Below are positions 43,023 to 51,014 of a stretch of DNA of 64,000 nt, piece after piece. Location: assembly GCA_934654835.1 (NCBI GenBank), contig CAKUGY010000004.1, positions 62,001-126,000 on the forward strand, read 5' to 3'. The notes under the pieces were generated by a model, which saw nothing but the letters and a program-made list of their open reading frames with translations, was not told the DNA's origin and did no database searches. Source of the DNA: an uncultured Collinsella sp. (GTDB lineage Bacteria; Actinomycetota; Coriobacteriia; Coriobacteriales; Coriobacteriaceae). The first letter of the stretch is position 1; each line of letters starts with the position of its first letter. The position numbers were made by a program, and so were the translations under genes.

Positions 43023-45515
43023 CTATAGATAGCAGCCGGTAATGCTCTTGGAGCAAGCCGCGATGTCAACCGGCGTTCCTGCGCAAACGATTTGTCCGCC
43101 AGCGTCGCCGCCGCCTGGGCCCATGTCGATCACGTAGTCGGCGTTACGGACGAGATCGAGGTCGTGCTCGATCACGATGACCGTGGCGCCCTTGGCAACA
43201 AGGCCATCGAACACGCTCAGCAGCACCTGAACATCGAGCGAATGCAGACCGATCGTAGGCTCATCGAACACGAATACGGCATCATCCTGCACACGGCCCA
43301 TCTCGCTTGCAAGCTTAAGGCGTTGGGCCTCGCCGCCCGAAAGCGCCGGTGTCGGTTCGCCGAGCGTAAGGTATCCCAGGCCAAGGTCGTGAAGCGTCTG
43401 CAACCGGGCCTGGACCTTCTTGAGCCCCACGGTGGCGTCGAGCGCCTCGTCCACGCTCATATCCATAAGCTGCGGCAATGTAAGCAGGCTGCCGTCCTTG
43501 CCCTCGCGATGAATATGCGAGGCAGCCTCGGCGTAGCGCGAGCCGCGGCATGCTGGGCAGACGATCTCGACATCGGGCAAAAACTGCACATCGAGCGAAA
43601 TGGAACCCGTGCCATCACACGTGGGGCAGCGCAGGGCACCGGTGTTGTAGCTAAAGGCGCCCGCTTTGTAGCCGGCAGCCTTGGCCTCGGGTGTACGGGC
43701 GAAGGCGCGGCGCAGCTCATCGTGGATATCAGCATAGGTCGCCACCGTCGAGCGCACGTTGGCACCAATGGGCGTGGCGTCGATAAGGTTGACACGGGCG
43801 ATTCCCTCGGCATCGATCCAGCACACATGGCGCGGCAAGCGCTCACCGGCCGCTTGTGCCTTAAGTGCAGGGATGAGCGTCTCGAGTACCAGCGTCGTCT
43901 TGCCCGAACCCGAAACGCCCGTCACCGCGACAAGGCGACCGCGCGGAATATCCACCTCGAGCGGTTTAACGGTATGGATGGCATCGGTTGCCATGCGAAT
44001 ATGGCCCTGGTCGAACATCTCGTCGTCGGTCACCTGCGGACGCAAACGCTTGGGGTCCGCACGCAAGAACGGCGCGATACGGCTGCTCTGCGATTGCTCG
44101 ACCTCATCCACCGTGCCGGCGGCAATCACGTTGCCGCCGTCTGCTCCAGCAACAGGCCCCATCTCGACCAGATAGTCGGCTTCTACCAGCACGCGCGTAT
44201 CGTGGTCGACAACCACCACGGTGTTGCCGTCGGCAACCAGGTCGCGCATCACGCCCACCAGGCCGTCGACATTTGCCGGATGCAAACCGATCGAAGGCTC
44301 GTCCAACACGTAGAGCACGCCCGTCGAGCGATTTCGCACCACGCGGGCAAGCTGCACGCGCTGACGCTCGCCCGTAGAGAGTGTGGCGCCGGCGCGATCG
44401 AGCGAAAGGTAATCGAGGCCCAAGTCGACCAGACGGCGAGCCGTGCTCAAGAACGAATCACAGATGTCCGCTGCCATGGGCTGCATCTCGCCCGGCAACG
44501 ACGCGGGCACGCCACGCACCCATTCGATCGCCTCGCCCAGCGTCATAGCTGCAGCCTGCGCCAAATTGATACCGCGCACCTGCGGCTGACGCGCCGCCTC
44601 GGAAAGCCGCGTGCCACCACAGTCGCGGCATGGCCCCTCGCGCAAAAAGCGCGCAACGCGTTTGAGCCCCTTATCGTCCTTGACCTTGGCGAGCGCATTC
44701 TCGACGGTATAGACGGCGTTGTAGTAGGTAAAGTCGAGCGGTGTGGCGCCCTCGCCGTTTTTGGGCACGTAGAGGATATGCTTCTTGACGGCAGGGCCAT
44801 GAAACACGATATCGCGCTCATGTGCCGTGAGCTGGTTAAACGGCACGCCGGTACGCACGCCCATCTCGCCGGCCACCTGCTTCATCAGGTCCCACATGAG
44901 CGTGCCCCAGGGAAGCACCGCGCCCTCGTTGATGGTCTTTGACTCGTCGGGCACCAGACTCGCCTCGTCCACCTCGCGCATAACGCCGGTGCCGCCACAA
45001 GTGGGACACGCGCCGCCACTGTTAAAGGCAAGGTCCTCGGCGCTCGGCGCATAGAACTTGCGACCGCAGGTCGGGCACGTGAACGCCAGGCCCGCGGCAA
45101 CATTGAGGCTCGGCTCCACGCGCGCCCCGCAGTGCGGACACACATGATGGGCGCAACGGCTAAAGAGCAGGCGAAGGCTGTTGTTGAGCTCGGTCATGGT
45201 TCCAAAGGTCGAGCGTACGCCTGGTACACTCGGACGCTGGTGTAGTGCGAGCGCCGCCGGCACGTGCAGCACCTCGTCCACCTGCGCATGCTCGGCCTGC
45301 GTTAAACGACGGCGAGTATAGGTGCTGAGCGCCTCCAGGTAACGGCGCGAGCCCTCGGCATAAAGGACGCCCAACGCCAGCGAACTCTTACCCGAACCCG
45401 ACACGCCGGCAATACCCACGAGCTTTCCCAGCGGAATATCGATATCGATGTCTTTGAGGTTGTGAACGCGTGCGCCACGCACCTCGATAGCGCTTGGTTG
45501 TTGCGACACCGTCAT
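43023..45515 (-). CDS. UvrA-like ABC ATPase lacking the UvrB-binding domain
   Basis: 830 aa, about 110 shorter than UvrA. Both ABC halves are present: Walker A GVSGSGKSSL and GVSGSGKTTL, signatures LSTGERQRVQLARVV and LSGGEAQRLKLASE. Zinc-finger cysteines (CPHCG, CPTCG, CPTCDGTG, CPACRGS) are kept. Between GTMTELNNSLRLLF and CPHCG the UvrB-interaction region of UvrA is missing, as in UvrA2/DrrC-like proteins linked to drug or DNA-damage resistance. It overlaps the acetyltransferase stop by ATGA, so they form an operon. It is unlikely to be the main nucleotide-excision UvrA. Confidence 0.9.
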   Translation of the reverse strand: MTVSQQPSAIEVRGARVHNLKDIDIDIPLGKLVGIAGVSGSGKSSLALGVLYAEGSRRYLEALSTYTRRRLTQAEHAQVDEVLHVPAALALHQRPSVPGVRSTFGTMTELNNSLRLLFSRCAHHVCPHCGARVEPSLNVAAGLAFTCPTCGRKFYAPSAEDLAFNSGGACPTCGGTGVMREVDEASLVPDESKTINEGAVLPWGTLMWDLMKQVAGEMGVRTGVPFNQLTAHERDIVFHGPAVKKHILYVPKNGEGATPLDFTYYNAVYTVENALAKVKDDKGLKRVARFLREGPCRDCGGTRLSEAARQPQVRGINLAQAAAMTLGEAIEWVRGVPASLPGEMQPMAADICDSFLSTARRLVDLGLDYLSLDRAGATLSTGERQRVQLARVVRNRSTGVLYVLDEPSIGLHPANVDGLVGVMRDLVADGNTVVVVDHDTRVLVEADYLVEMGPVAGADGGNVIAAGTVDEVEQSQSSRIAPFLRADPKRLRPQVTDDEMFDQGHIRMATDAIHTVKPLEVDIPRGRLVAVTGVSGSGKTTLVLETLIPALKAQAAGERLPRHVCWIDAEGIARVNLIDATPIGANVRSTVATYADIHDELRRAFARTPEAKAAGYKAGAFSYNTGALRCPTCDGTGSISLDVQFLPDVEIVCPACRGSRYAEAASHIHREGKDGSLLTLPQLMDMSVDEALDATVGLKKVQARLQTLHDLGLGYLTLGEPTPALSGGEAQRLKLASEMGRVQDDAVFVFDEPTIGLHSLDVQVLLSVFDGLVAKGATVIVIEHDLDLVRNADYVIDMGPGGGDAGGQIVCAGTPVDIAACSKSITGCYL

Positions 45516-46069
45516 CGCTCCCCTTCTGCCTGTCCGTGCCAGTCGCCGCAGGTCAAATATGTAAAGTACTCAGTGCGCACATCGTCCATGAGCTCGCAGG
45601 GCACATCGTGCTCAACGTGATGAGGTGCGAACCCACACTTTTGTTGAACGCGTAGCGACTTGTTATTGCCCTCATAGTATCCGCACCAAAGCGCCTTGCA
45701 GCCAAGCGTTTCGAACGCATAGCGCTGCATGGCTCGCACCGCTTCGGGAGCAAAGCCTCGACCCCAGAACGGCTTGGCGATCCAGTACCCCACCTCGAGT
45801 TCGAGACCGGTGCCTTGGCAATTCGACTCGCAGCGAGACGGCATCAGTCCAATGCTACCCACGGGCTCGTCTGTCGCAGCCAGGCAAACGGCAAAGGTGT
45901 GGGGCGCGGAAAAGACCGTTCGAATGATTTCTTTGCTTTCCTCGATGCTTCGATGGGGCGGCCAGCCAGCGGCTGGGCCCACGTCCGGGTCGCTTGCGTA
46001 CGTAAACAGGCTCGCCGCATCCGTCTCGCGCCACGGACGAAGCGTCAAACGCTCAGTATGGATCACCAT
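45512..46069 (-). CDS. GNAT N-acetyltransferase (RimJ/RimL type)
   Basis: 185 aa. The GNAT pattern is LTLRPWRETDAASLFTYA, the motif A region VGYWIAKPFWGRGFAPEAV and NNKSLRVQQKCGF. It would use acetyl-CoA to modify a protein N terminus or a small molecule. The ATG at 46069 follows AGAGGT. It overlaps the UvrA-like gene; a resistance role for the pair is an inference from context. Confidence 0.88.
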   Translation of the reverse strand: MVIHTERLTLRPWRETDAASLFTYASDPDVGPAAGWPPHRSIEESKEIIRTVFSAPHTFAVCLAATDEPVGSIGLMPSRCESNCQGTGLELEVGYWIAKPFWGRGFAPEAVRAMQRYAFETLGCKALWCGYYEGNNKSLRVQQKCGFAPHHVEHDVPCELMDDVRTEYFTYLTCGDWHGQAEGER

Positions 46070-46090
46070 GTTTTGACCTCTCATCTATCG

Positions 46091-46121
46091 ATGTGACAAA
46101 GGGACTGTCCCTTTGCCACAT
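46091..46121. repeat. 31-bp palindrome P3, downstream bracket of AAA+ gene 2
   Basis: ATGTGACAAAGGGAC-T-GTCCCTTTGCCACAT; one mismatch against P1. In the orientation of AAA+ gene 2 it reads with a central A, like P1. It shares a base with the AAA+ gene's TGA stop. Confidence 0.9.
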
Positions 46122-47239
46122 CACTCGTGCCATAGAACGCGATCGCGAATGTACTCGCCCAGCATGGGCACGACAAAGCGGACGAGGCCGTATCCGGCAG
46201 CCTCGATGACGCGCTCGCGAATCAGGCTTGTGCGATACTTGCTCGCCCAGCTCTGGGTGCGGTCGCAGCGCTCAATGATGTCTGCCATGCGCGTCGGCTT
46301 ACCCTCGTCAACCGCCATCGCCTCGATAAACAGACGCTGCGGGCTGCGCAGCCCGTAATACAGCGGTGCGTCGACCGCTTCGTAGAACTCGGAGATGGCA
46401 TCCGTGTGGCCAGCCCCGACATCGCGCCCTTCGATGGCCTGCGAACCACGCCGGGCAGCCGACCGCCACATGTAATAGCCCACGAGCTGAACCATATAGG
46501 GATGGCCCATACTCTTGCGCGCTGCAAGGTCCGCCGTCTCCGCATCAACGTTAAGGCCGGCATCCTGAACCGCCTGGACATATGAATCGCGCACCTTGGG
46601 CAAAGAAATCGCCCCCAGTGTGCGCTGCTGGGCACGGCGTAAAAACGTCACGCTCGGTTCTTCGAGCAGATCGTCCACCATGCTGGGCAAGCCGGCGAAC
46701 GCCAAAGCAAGGCCGCGCTGTTCGCTATCGGGCAGGCCCGTGGCATCCTGGTCTCCCAGCACCTGCTGGTAGAGAACAGCCAGGGCGGCCAACTCCTCGA
46801 TAGACGCCGACTGGGCCTCGTCGATGGCAAACAGAATGCCCTTTCCCTGCCCGAGCTTCTTGAGACGCTCGTTGACCAACCCGCGTAACGTCTCGCCTTT
46901 CGCCCGCGCCGCCTCGACCGACATGCGCCCGAATGATGGGCCGAATTCCATAGATGTCACGACGGGCTTGTTCGAACGAAGCGCATCGGCCAGGCGGTCG
47001 CATAGGCCAAGCGAAGCGGAATCGGAGACAACCGCCCATCCGCGCTCGCTGGCTAGGCGCTGCAGCTCGCGCAGCAGAACCGTTTTGCCACAGCCGCGGT
47101 TTCCCGTGATGAGCATGAGCCTGCCCGGCGCTCCCGCGCCGTTGTCGAGGCCTTCTTCAAAATCCTCAATGACCGACTCGCGGCCGATCAACACCGGAGG
47201 CCGCTTGCCAGCCGTTGGCTTAAAGGGATTTGGATTCAT
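46121..47239 (-). CDS. AAA+ ATPase with C-terminal winged helix, palindrome-bracketed (copy 2)
   Basis: 372 aa. Walker A TGNRGCGKTVLLREL near residue 50; Walker B ILFAIDEAQSAS; sensor region LALAFAGLPSMVDDLL; winged-helix-like C terminus (RMADIIERCDRTQSWASKYR). AGGAGG precedes the ATG. It is related to the gene at 41883 in domain order and motifs but not close in sequence. Its stop overlaps palindrome P3, and palindrome P4 lies 69 bp upstream. Its role is probably the same as the other copy's; unknown. Confidence 0.82.
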   Translation of the reverse strand: MNPNPFKPTAGKRPPVLIGRESVIEDFEEGLDNGAGAPGRLMLITGNRGCGKTVLLRELQRLASERGWAVVSDSASLGLCDRLADALRSNKPVVTSMEFGPSFGRMSVEAARAKGETLRGLVNERLKKLGQGKGILFAIDEAQSASIEELAALAVLYQQVLGDQDATGLPDSEQRGLALAFAGLPSMVDDLLEEPSVTFLRRAQQRTLGAISLPKVRDSYVQAVQDAGLNVDAETADLAARKSMGHPYMVQLVGYYMWRSAARRGSQAIEGRDVGAGHTDAISEFYEAVDAPLYYGLRSPQRLFIEAMAVDEGKPTRMADIIERCDRTQSWASKYRTSLIRERVIEAAGYGLVRFVVPMLGEYIRDRVLWHE

Positions 47240-47272
47240 GTCGGCCTCCTCAGATTGGCAAACGCTCTCTAC

Positions 47273-47305
47273 AGTTATACCAACTTATACTGAGTTATAC
47301 CAACT
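47273..47305. promoter_or_regulatory. 13-bp direct repeats upstream of AAA+ gene 2
   Basis: AGTTATACCAACT occurs at 47273-47285 and 47293-47305, 20 bp apart (about two helical turns). It is a candidate operator for the AAA+ protein's own winged helix. Confidence 0.5.
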
Positions 47306-47307
47306 GA

Positions 47308-47339
47308 ATGTGACAAAGGGGACTGTCCCTTTGTCACAC
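47308..47339. repeat. 32-bp palindrome P4, upstream bracket of AAA+ gene 2
   Basis: ATGTGACAAAGGGGAC-T-GTCCCTTTGTCACAC, with one extra G and a changed terminal base relative to P1. It contains the stop codon (TGA, 47334-47336) of the TetM-like gene. Confidence 0.9.
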
Positions 47340-49337
47340 GCGGCCGAAGAATTCGGCATCTGCCGCGCGCCAGGGACGAAAGGTCGCGGAATCGATGCGG
47401 ACGTGCGCCGCGGCAGGGACGTCGTGCCACTTGACGGTGTAACCGGCGCCGTGAGAGCAGAAGACCGAGTCGGGCGTGTTGGGCAGATCGGCTTCGGGCT
47501 CATAGGCGGCCGTCTCGATCACGCGCTCGGCATCATGGCAGGGCGCATAGCCCGCGAACTCCAGGTACAGATGCCCGCGGCCACTCGTGTAGGCAGCCAC
47601 CTCCAGCGCATAGTCCTGCACCTCGGATGCCGGCACGCGGCCTACGAGCTTGGCGCGATCGTCCAGCATCGTCGGCGGCTCGTACTCGGCACCCATACGC
47701 GTGGCATCCGAGAGCGCACGACCCACGCACTCCCCCGGAACCTCGAGCTCAAAGCGATACCACGGCTCCAGCAGCACCGCCGCACCCGCCTCGCGTGCCT
47801 GCATGAGTCCCTGGCGAATCGCGCGATATGTCGCTTGGCGAAAGTCGCCGCCCTCGGTGTGCTTGGCATGCGCGCGGCCGCCCGTGAGTGTAATGCGCAC
47901 ATCGGTGATGGGCGAGCCGGTCAGCACACCCAGGTGATCGCGCTCCATGGCATTGGTGAGCGCCAAACGCTGCCAGTTCAGGTCGAGCTCGTCAGTCGAG
48001 GTCACGGTGCCAAACTGCACGCCCGAGCCCGCCGGCAGCGGCTCTAAGCGCAGGTGCACCTCGGCATAGTGACGCAGCGGTTCAAAGTGGCCCACGCCCT
48101 CGACCGGCTGCGAGATGGTCTCTTTATAGAGGATGCCGCCGGGCTCAAACTCAACCGTAAGGCCAAAGCGATCGGCCAGCACGCGCTGCACGACCTCGAG
48201 CTGCACGGCGCCCATCAGCTGCAAGTGAATCTGCTCAAGATGCGTGTTCCAGCTTACGCCGAGCATGGGATCCTCGTCGGCAAGCTCGGTCAACGCCCGG
48301 AACACCGTATGGACATCGTGCTCGCCCGGCAGCACCGTATAGGTGAGAACCGGCGCGATGATCGGCTGCTCACCCATAGGCTCTGCACCCAGGGCATCAC
48401 CTGGGCGAACATGCGCGAGGCCCGTCACAGCGCAGATACCACCGGCGGCAACTTCCTGGGCAAGCTCGTATTTCTCGCCGTTATAGATGCGCACCTGGTC
48501 GATCTTTTGCTCCCAAGCCTCGACACCGGAGCGCCCCTCAATCACCTGTTTTGCACGCAGCGCACCGCCCGTCACCTTGACCCAGGCAAGGCGCTCGCCG
48601 CGGTCTCCACGACTCACGCGATAGACACGTGCGGCGAACTCATGGGGCCACGTCCGCTCGCGCATCAAAGCACACATGCCGTCCAGCAGCTCCGCCACGC
48701 CCTGGTCCTTGAGCGCCGAGCCGGCAAAGCAGGGGAACAACCTGCGCTCGGCAACCATGCGCGAAAGCGTTGCGGCAGACAGCTTACCTGCTTCAAGAAA
48801 CTCATCGAGCGCCGCCTCGTCCAGCGCCGCGGCATCCTCTTGCACGGCGCCGCCTGCCAGCAAGCCCTCGGCATCTAGACAGCCCTCGGAAAGGCGCTGG
48901 CCGAGTTGCGCCAACAGCGCATCGCGACCAGGGTTCTCAAGATCGATCTTGTTGATAAAGATGAACGTCGGAATGTCGTAGCGAGCAAGCAGTCGCCACA
49001 GGGTTTCGGTATGACCCTGCACGCCGTCGTTGGCTCCCACCACCAGGATCGCGTAGTCGAGCGCACGCAGCGTACGCTCAGCCTCGGCAGAAAAATCGAC
49101 GTGGCCGGGAGCGTCCACGAGCACAACATGGGTGTCGCCGTGGTCGAGCACGGCCTGCGACGAGAAGATCGTGATGCCGCGCTCGCGCTCAATCTCGTTC
49201 GTGTCAAGATGCGAGTCGCCATCGTCCACGCGCCCGCGCTTGCGAATGCGGCCGGCATGAAACAGCATGGCCTCGGCCAGCGTGGTCTTGCCGGCATCGA
49301 CGTGCGCCAGAATTCCTATGACCGCTTGCTTTGACAT
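47334..49337 (-). CDS. TetM/TetW-like ribosomal-protection GTPase (EF-G family)
   Basis: 667 aa. G-domain motifs AHVDAGKTTLAEAM, DAPGHVDFSAE, INKIDLENP; domains II-V follow, with the TetM-type C terminus. Tetracycline-protection proteins remove tetracycline from the ribosome; chromosomal homologues may have other translation roles and are not always resistance genes. GGGGGAG precedes ATG 49337. The final TGA is in palindrome P4. Resistance is plausible but not shown. Confidence 0.88.
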   Translation of the reverse strand: MSKQAVIGILAHVDAGKTTLAEAMLFHAGRIRKRGRVDDGDSHLDTNEIERERGITIFSSQAVLDHGDTHVVLVDAPGHVDFSAEAERTLRALDYAILVVGANDGVQGHTETLWRLLARYDIPTFIFINKIDLENPGRDALLAQLGQRLSEGCLDAEGLLAGGAVQEDAAALDEAALDEFLEAGKLSAATLSRMVAERRLFPCFAGSALKDQGVAELLDGMCALMRERTWPHEFAARVYRVSRGDRGERLAWVKVTGGALRAKQVIEGRSGVEAWEQKIDQVRIYNGEKYELAQEVAAGGICAVTGLAHVRPGDALGAEPMGEQPIIAPVLTYTVLPGEHDVHTVFRALTELADEDPMLGVSWNTHLEQIHLQLMGAVQLEVVQRVLADRFGLTVEFEPGGILYKETISQPVEGVGHFEPLRHYAEVHLRLEPLPAGSGVQFGTVTSTDELDLNWQRLALTNAMERDHLGVLTGSPITDVRITLTGGRAHAKHTEGGDFRQATYRAIRQGLMQAREAGAAVLLEPWYRFELEVPGECVGRALSDATRMGAEYEPPTMLDDRAKLVGRVPASEVQDYALEVAAYTSGRGHLYLEFAGYAPCHDAERVIETAAYEPEADLPNTPDSVFCSHGAGYTVKWHDVPAAAHVRIDSATFRPWRAADAEFFGRV

Positions 49338-49578
49338 GATCTCCCCCGTTGATAGCCCACCGACCCCGCAGGGTACGCTTTTGTCACACACCGGATGATA
49401 CAATTTACGAGCCGGCGGGCGAAGCGGGCCCTATCCCCCGACCGAGCTCATCGCCCTGCGTTGCCGCGCGGCGATTTTCGTAGGTTCGCGCCTTGCGAAA
49501 GCCGGCACCTCCCCTTTTGTCTGCCCGGGCTCATCTGGGGCGGTGGCAATGCGAGCCCCACAACAACGAGGAGCCACC

Positions 49579-50004
49579 ATGAAGGCACTGCTCAACGAAT
49601 TCAAGGAATTCATCAATCGCGGCAACGTAATGGACATGGCCGTCGGCGTCATCATTGGCGGCGCGTTCACTGCCATCGTGACCTCGCTCACCGATAACAT
49701 CATCAACCCACTCATCGCCGTCATAGCCGGCGGCAGTGCTACCGAGATTTCGGGGCTGGTGGTACCGGGCACCAATATCGACTTTGGCGCGTTCATCGGC
49801 GCGTGCATCAACTTTTTAATCGTGGCCGCCATTGTCTTTGCCATCGTCAAGGCGTTTAACAAGGCACAGGAGATTGGCGACAAGTTTGCCGGCGCCCCCG
49901 CCGAAGAGGCCGCCCCCAAGCCCGTCTGCCCTTATTGCTTGGAGGAGGTAAATGAGGGCGCGACCAAGTGCTGCCACTGCGGAAGCGAGCTTCCCAAGGC
50001 GTAG
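49579..50004 (+). CDS. mscL: MscL mechanosensitive channel with a C-terminal zinc ribbon
   Basis: 141 aa. The channel part matches MscL: FKEFINRGNVMDMAVGVIIGG (about 8-28), an ESV/NPL-type loop, and a second membrane helix FIGACINFLIVAAIVFAIVK. The usual charged C-terminal bundle is replaced by a linker and a zinc ribbon (CPYC at 117-120, CHC at 132-134). The ATG at 49579 follows GAGGAG; a longer frame upstream is not family-like. It releases solutes on osmotic downshift; the zinc ribbon suggests an added binding or regulatory part. Confidence 0.92.
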   Translation: MKALLNEFKEFINRGNVMDMAVGVIIGGAFTAIVTSLTDNIINPLIAVIAGGSATEISGLVVPGTNIDFGAFIGACINFLIVAAIVFAIVKAFNKAQEIGDKFAGAPAEEAAPKPVCPYCLEEVNEGATKCCHCGSELPKA

Positions 50005-50038
50005 CCAGCATTTGCCCGCGACGGGCGCTGGCCCTTTT
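50004..50038 (+). terminator. Terminator after mscL
   Basis: GCCAGC and GCTGGC enclose an inner GCCCG/CGGGC stem, followed by CCCTTTTCCC. Confidence 0.75.
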
Positions 50039-50064
50039 CCCTGCCAGAACATCACTTGCAAGCA

Positions 50065-50090
50065 AAAATGGCCTCGCTAGGGGCCATTTT
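50065..50090. terminator. Hairpin terminator
   Basis: AAAATGGCC and GGCCATTTT form a 9-bp stem between mscL and the convergent acetyltransferase gene. Confidence 0.8.
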
Positions 50091-50125
50091 CCGTTCACAT
50101 GAACTGTTGATACAAGGTGCTGCCC

Positions 50126-50617
50126 TTACGCCTCGCGCAGCCAGTCAAAGGCAACGCGCGGCGTACCGTCCGACACATATACGATACCGGCACGCTCGAA
50201 CCCGGCCTTGGCGATGGCACCTTGCATGGGCAGGTTGTCTTGATGCGTGTCGATGCGCAGATGGTCGACGCGTTCCTTGGCAAAGGCAAACATCGCGGCC
50301 GCAACGCTATGCGTGGTACCGTCGGATGCCACGCGGTGCAGCACGGCATACGGGACGTCGCTGCGCCATTGACCGTCCTCGATCACATCATAGGAACTGT
50401 CCGGGCCCGGCAAAAAGGCGAACGTCGCCACCACGCGACCGTCCTCCTCGCATACATAGCTACCGCCCGCAGCGATATCGCTTTTGAGCTGCTCGGCCGA
50501 GGGCGTGCCTACCGGCCACTGCGTAGCATTGCCATGCTCGCGCATAAAAGCGCGGGCTGCGTCATAGATTGCCATGACGGCGGGAATGTCGGTATCGAGG
50601 GTTTTTCTGATGATCAC
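50126..50617 (-). CDS. GNAT acetyltransferase
   Basis: 163 aa from GTG 50617, which follows GAGGTCGCC. GNAT features: IRKTLDTDIPAVMAIYDAAR, the motif A-B region TTHSVAAAMFAFAKERVDHLR and NLPMQGAIAKAGFERAGI. The substrate is unknown. It is divergent from the small gene at 50692 with a 75-bp gap, which holds both promoters. Confidence 0.87.
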   Translation of the reverse strand: MIIRKTLDTDIPAVMAIYDAARAFMREHGNATQWPVGTPSAEQLKSDIAAGGSYVCEEDGRVVATFAFLPGPDSSYDVIEDGQWRSDVPYAVLHRVASDGTTHSVAAAMFAFAKERVDHLRIDTHQDNLPMQGAIAKAGFERAGIVYVSDGTPRVAFDWLREA

Positions 50618-50691
50618 GCGGCGACCTCACGTTTATTGGTATCACTTTGATTGAGCAATGATACCAGCGTTTGGAGAGGGGCACGAAGCAG

Positions 50692-50988
50692 ATGGGAAGC
50701 AAAAAGCGAGCCGCCTGGTCAAAGGCCAAAAGCGAGTTTCTGAGCACTGCCACAGGCGGCGATATGAGCGACCTATTTGCACGCGAGGATGAGCGCCGCG
50801 ACGCCCTGGATGCCGAGCGCGACGAGGCTTGGCGCTATAAGTCGTGCGAGCGCAAGAACCGCTACGATACGCGCGCCGAGGCCGAGGCCGTCATGGCCGA
50901 TTGCGAGAATCGTGGGCGTCGCGGCTTAGCCTGCTACAAATGCGAGTACTGCGGCGGCTGGCACCTGACGTCGCATCCTTGGAAATAG
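50692..50988 (+). CDS. Small conserved zinc-ribbon-like protein
   Basis: 98 aa, not recognised beyond its general shape. A charged helical N terminus (DLFAREDERRDALDAERDEA) is followed by KSCERKNRYDTRAEAEAVM and a C-terminal CYKCEYCGGWHLT with CxxCxxC-type spacing that could bind zinc. An in-frame TTG 7 codons upstream lies within the GAGAGGGG stretch, so ATG 50692 is preferred. Probably nucleic-acid-associated, but nothing more can be said. Confidence 0.65.
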   Translation: MGSKKRAAWSKAKSEFLSTATGGDMSDLFAREDERRDALDAERDEAWRYKSCERKNRYDTRAEAEAVMADCENRGRRGLACYKCEYCGGWHLTSHPWK

Positions 50989-51014
50989 ATCACGCTGCGC
51001 CCTCGCGTTGAGCG

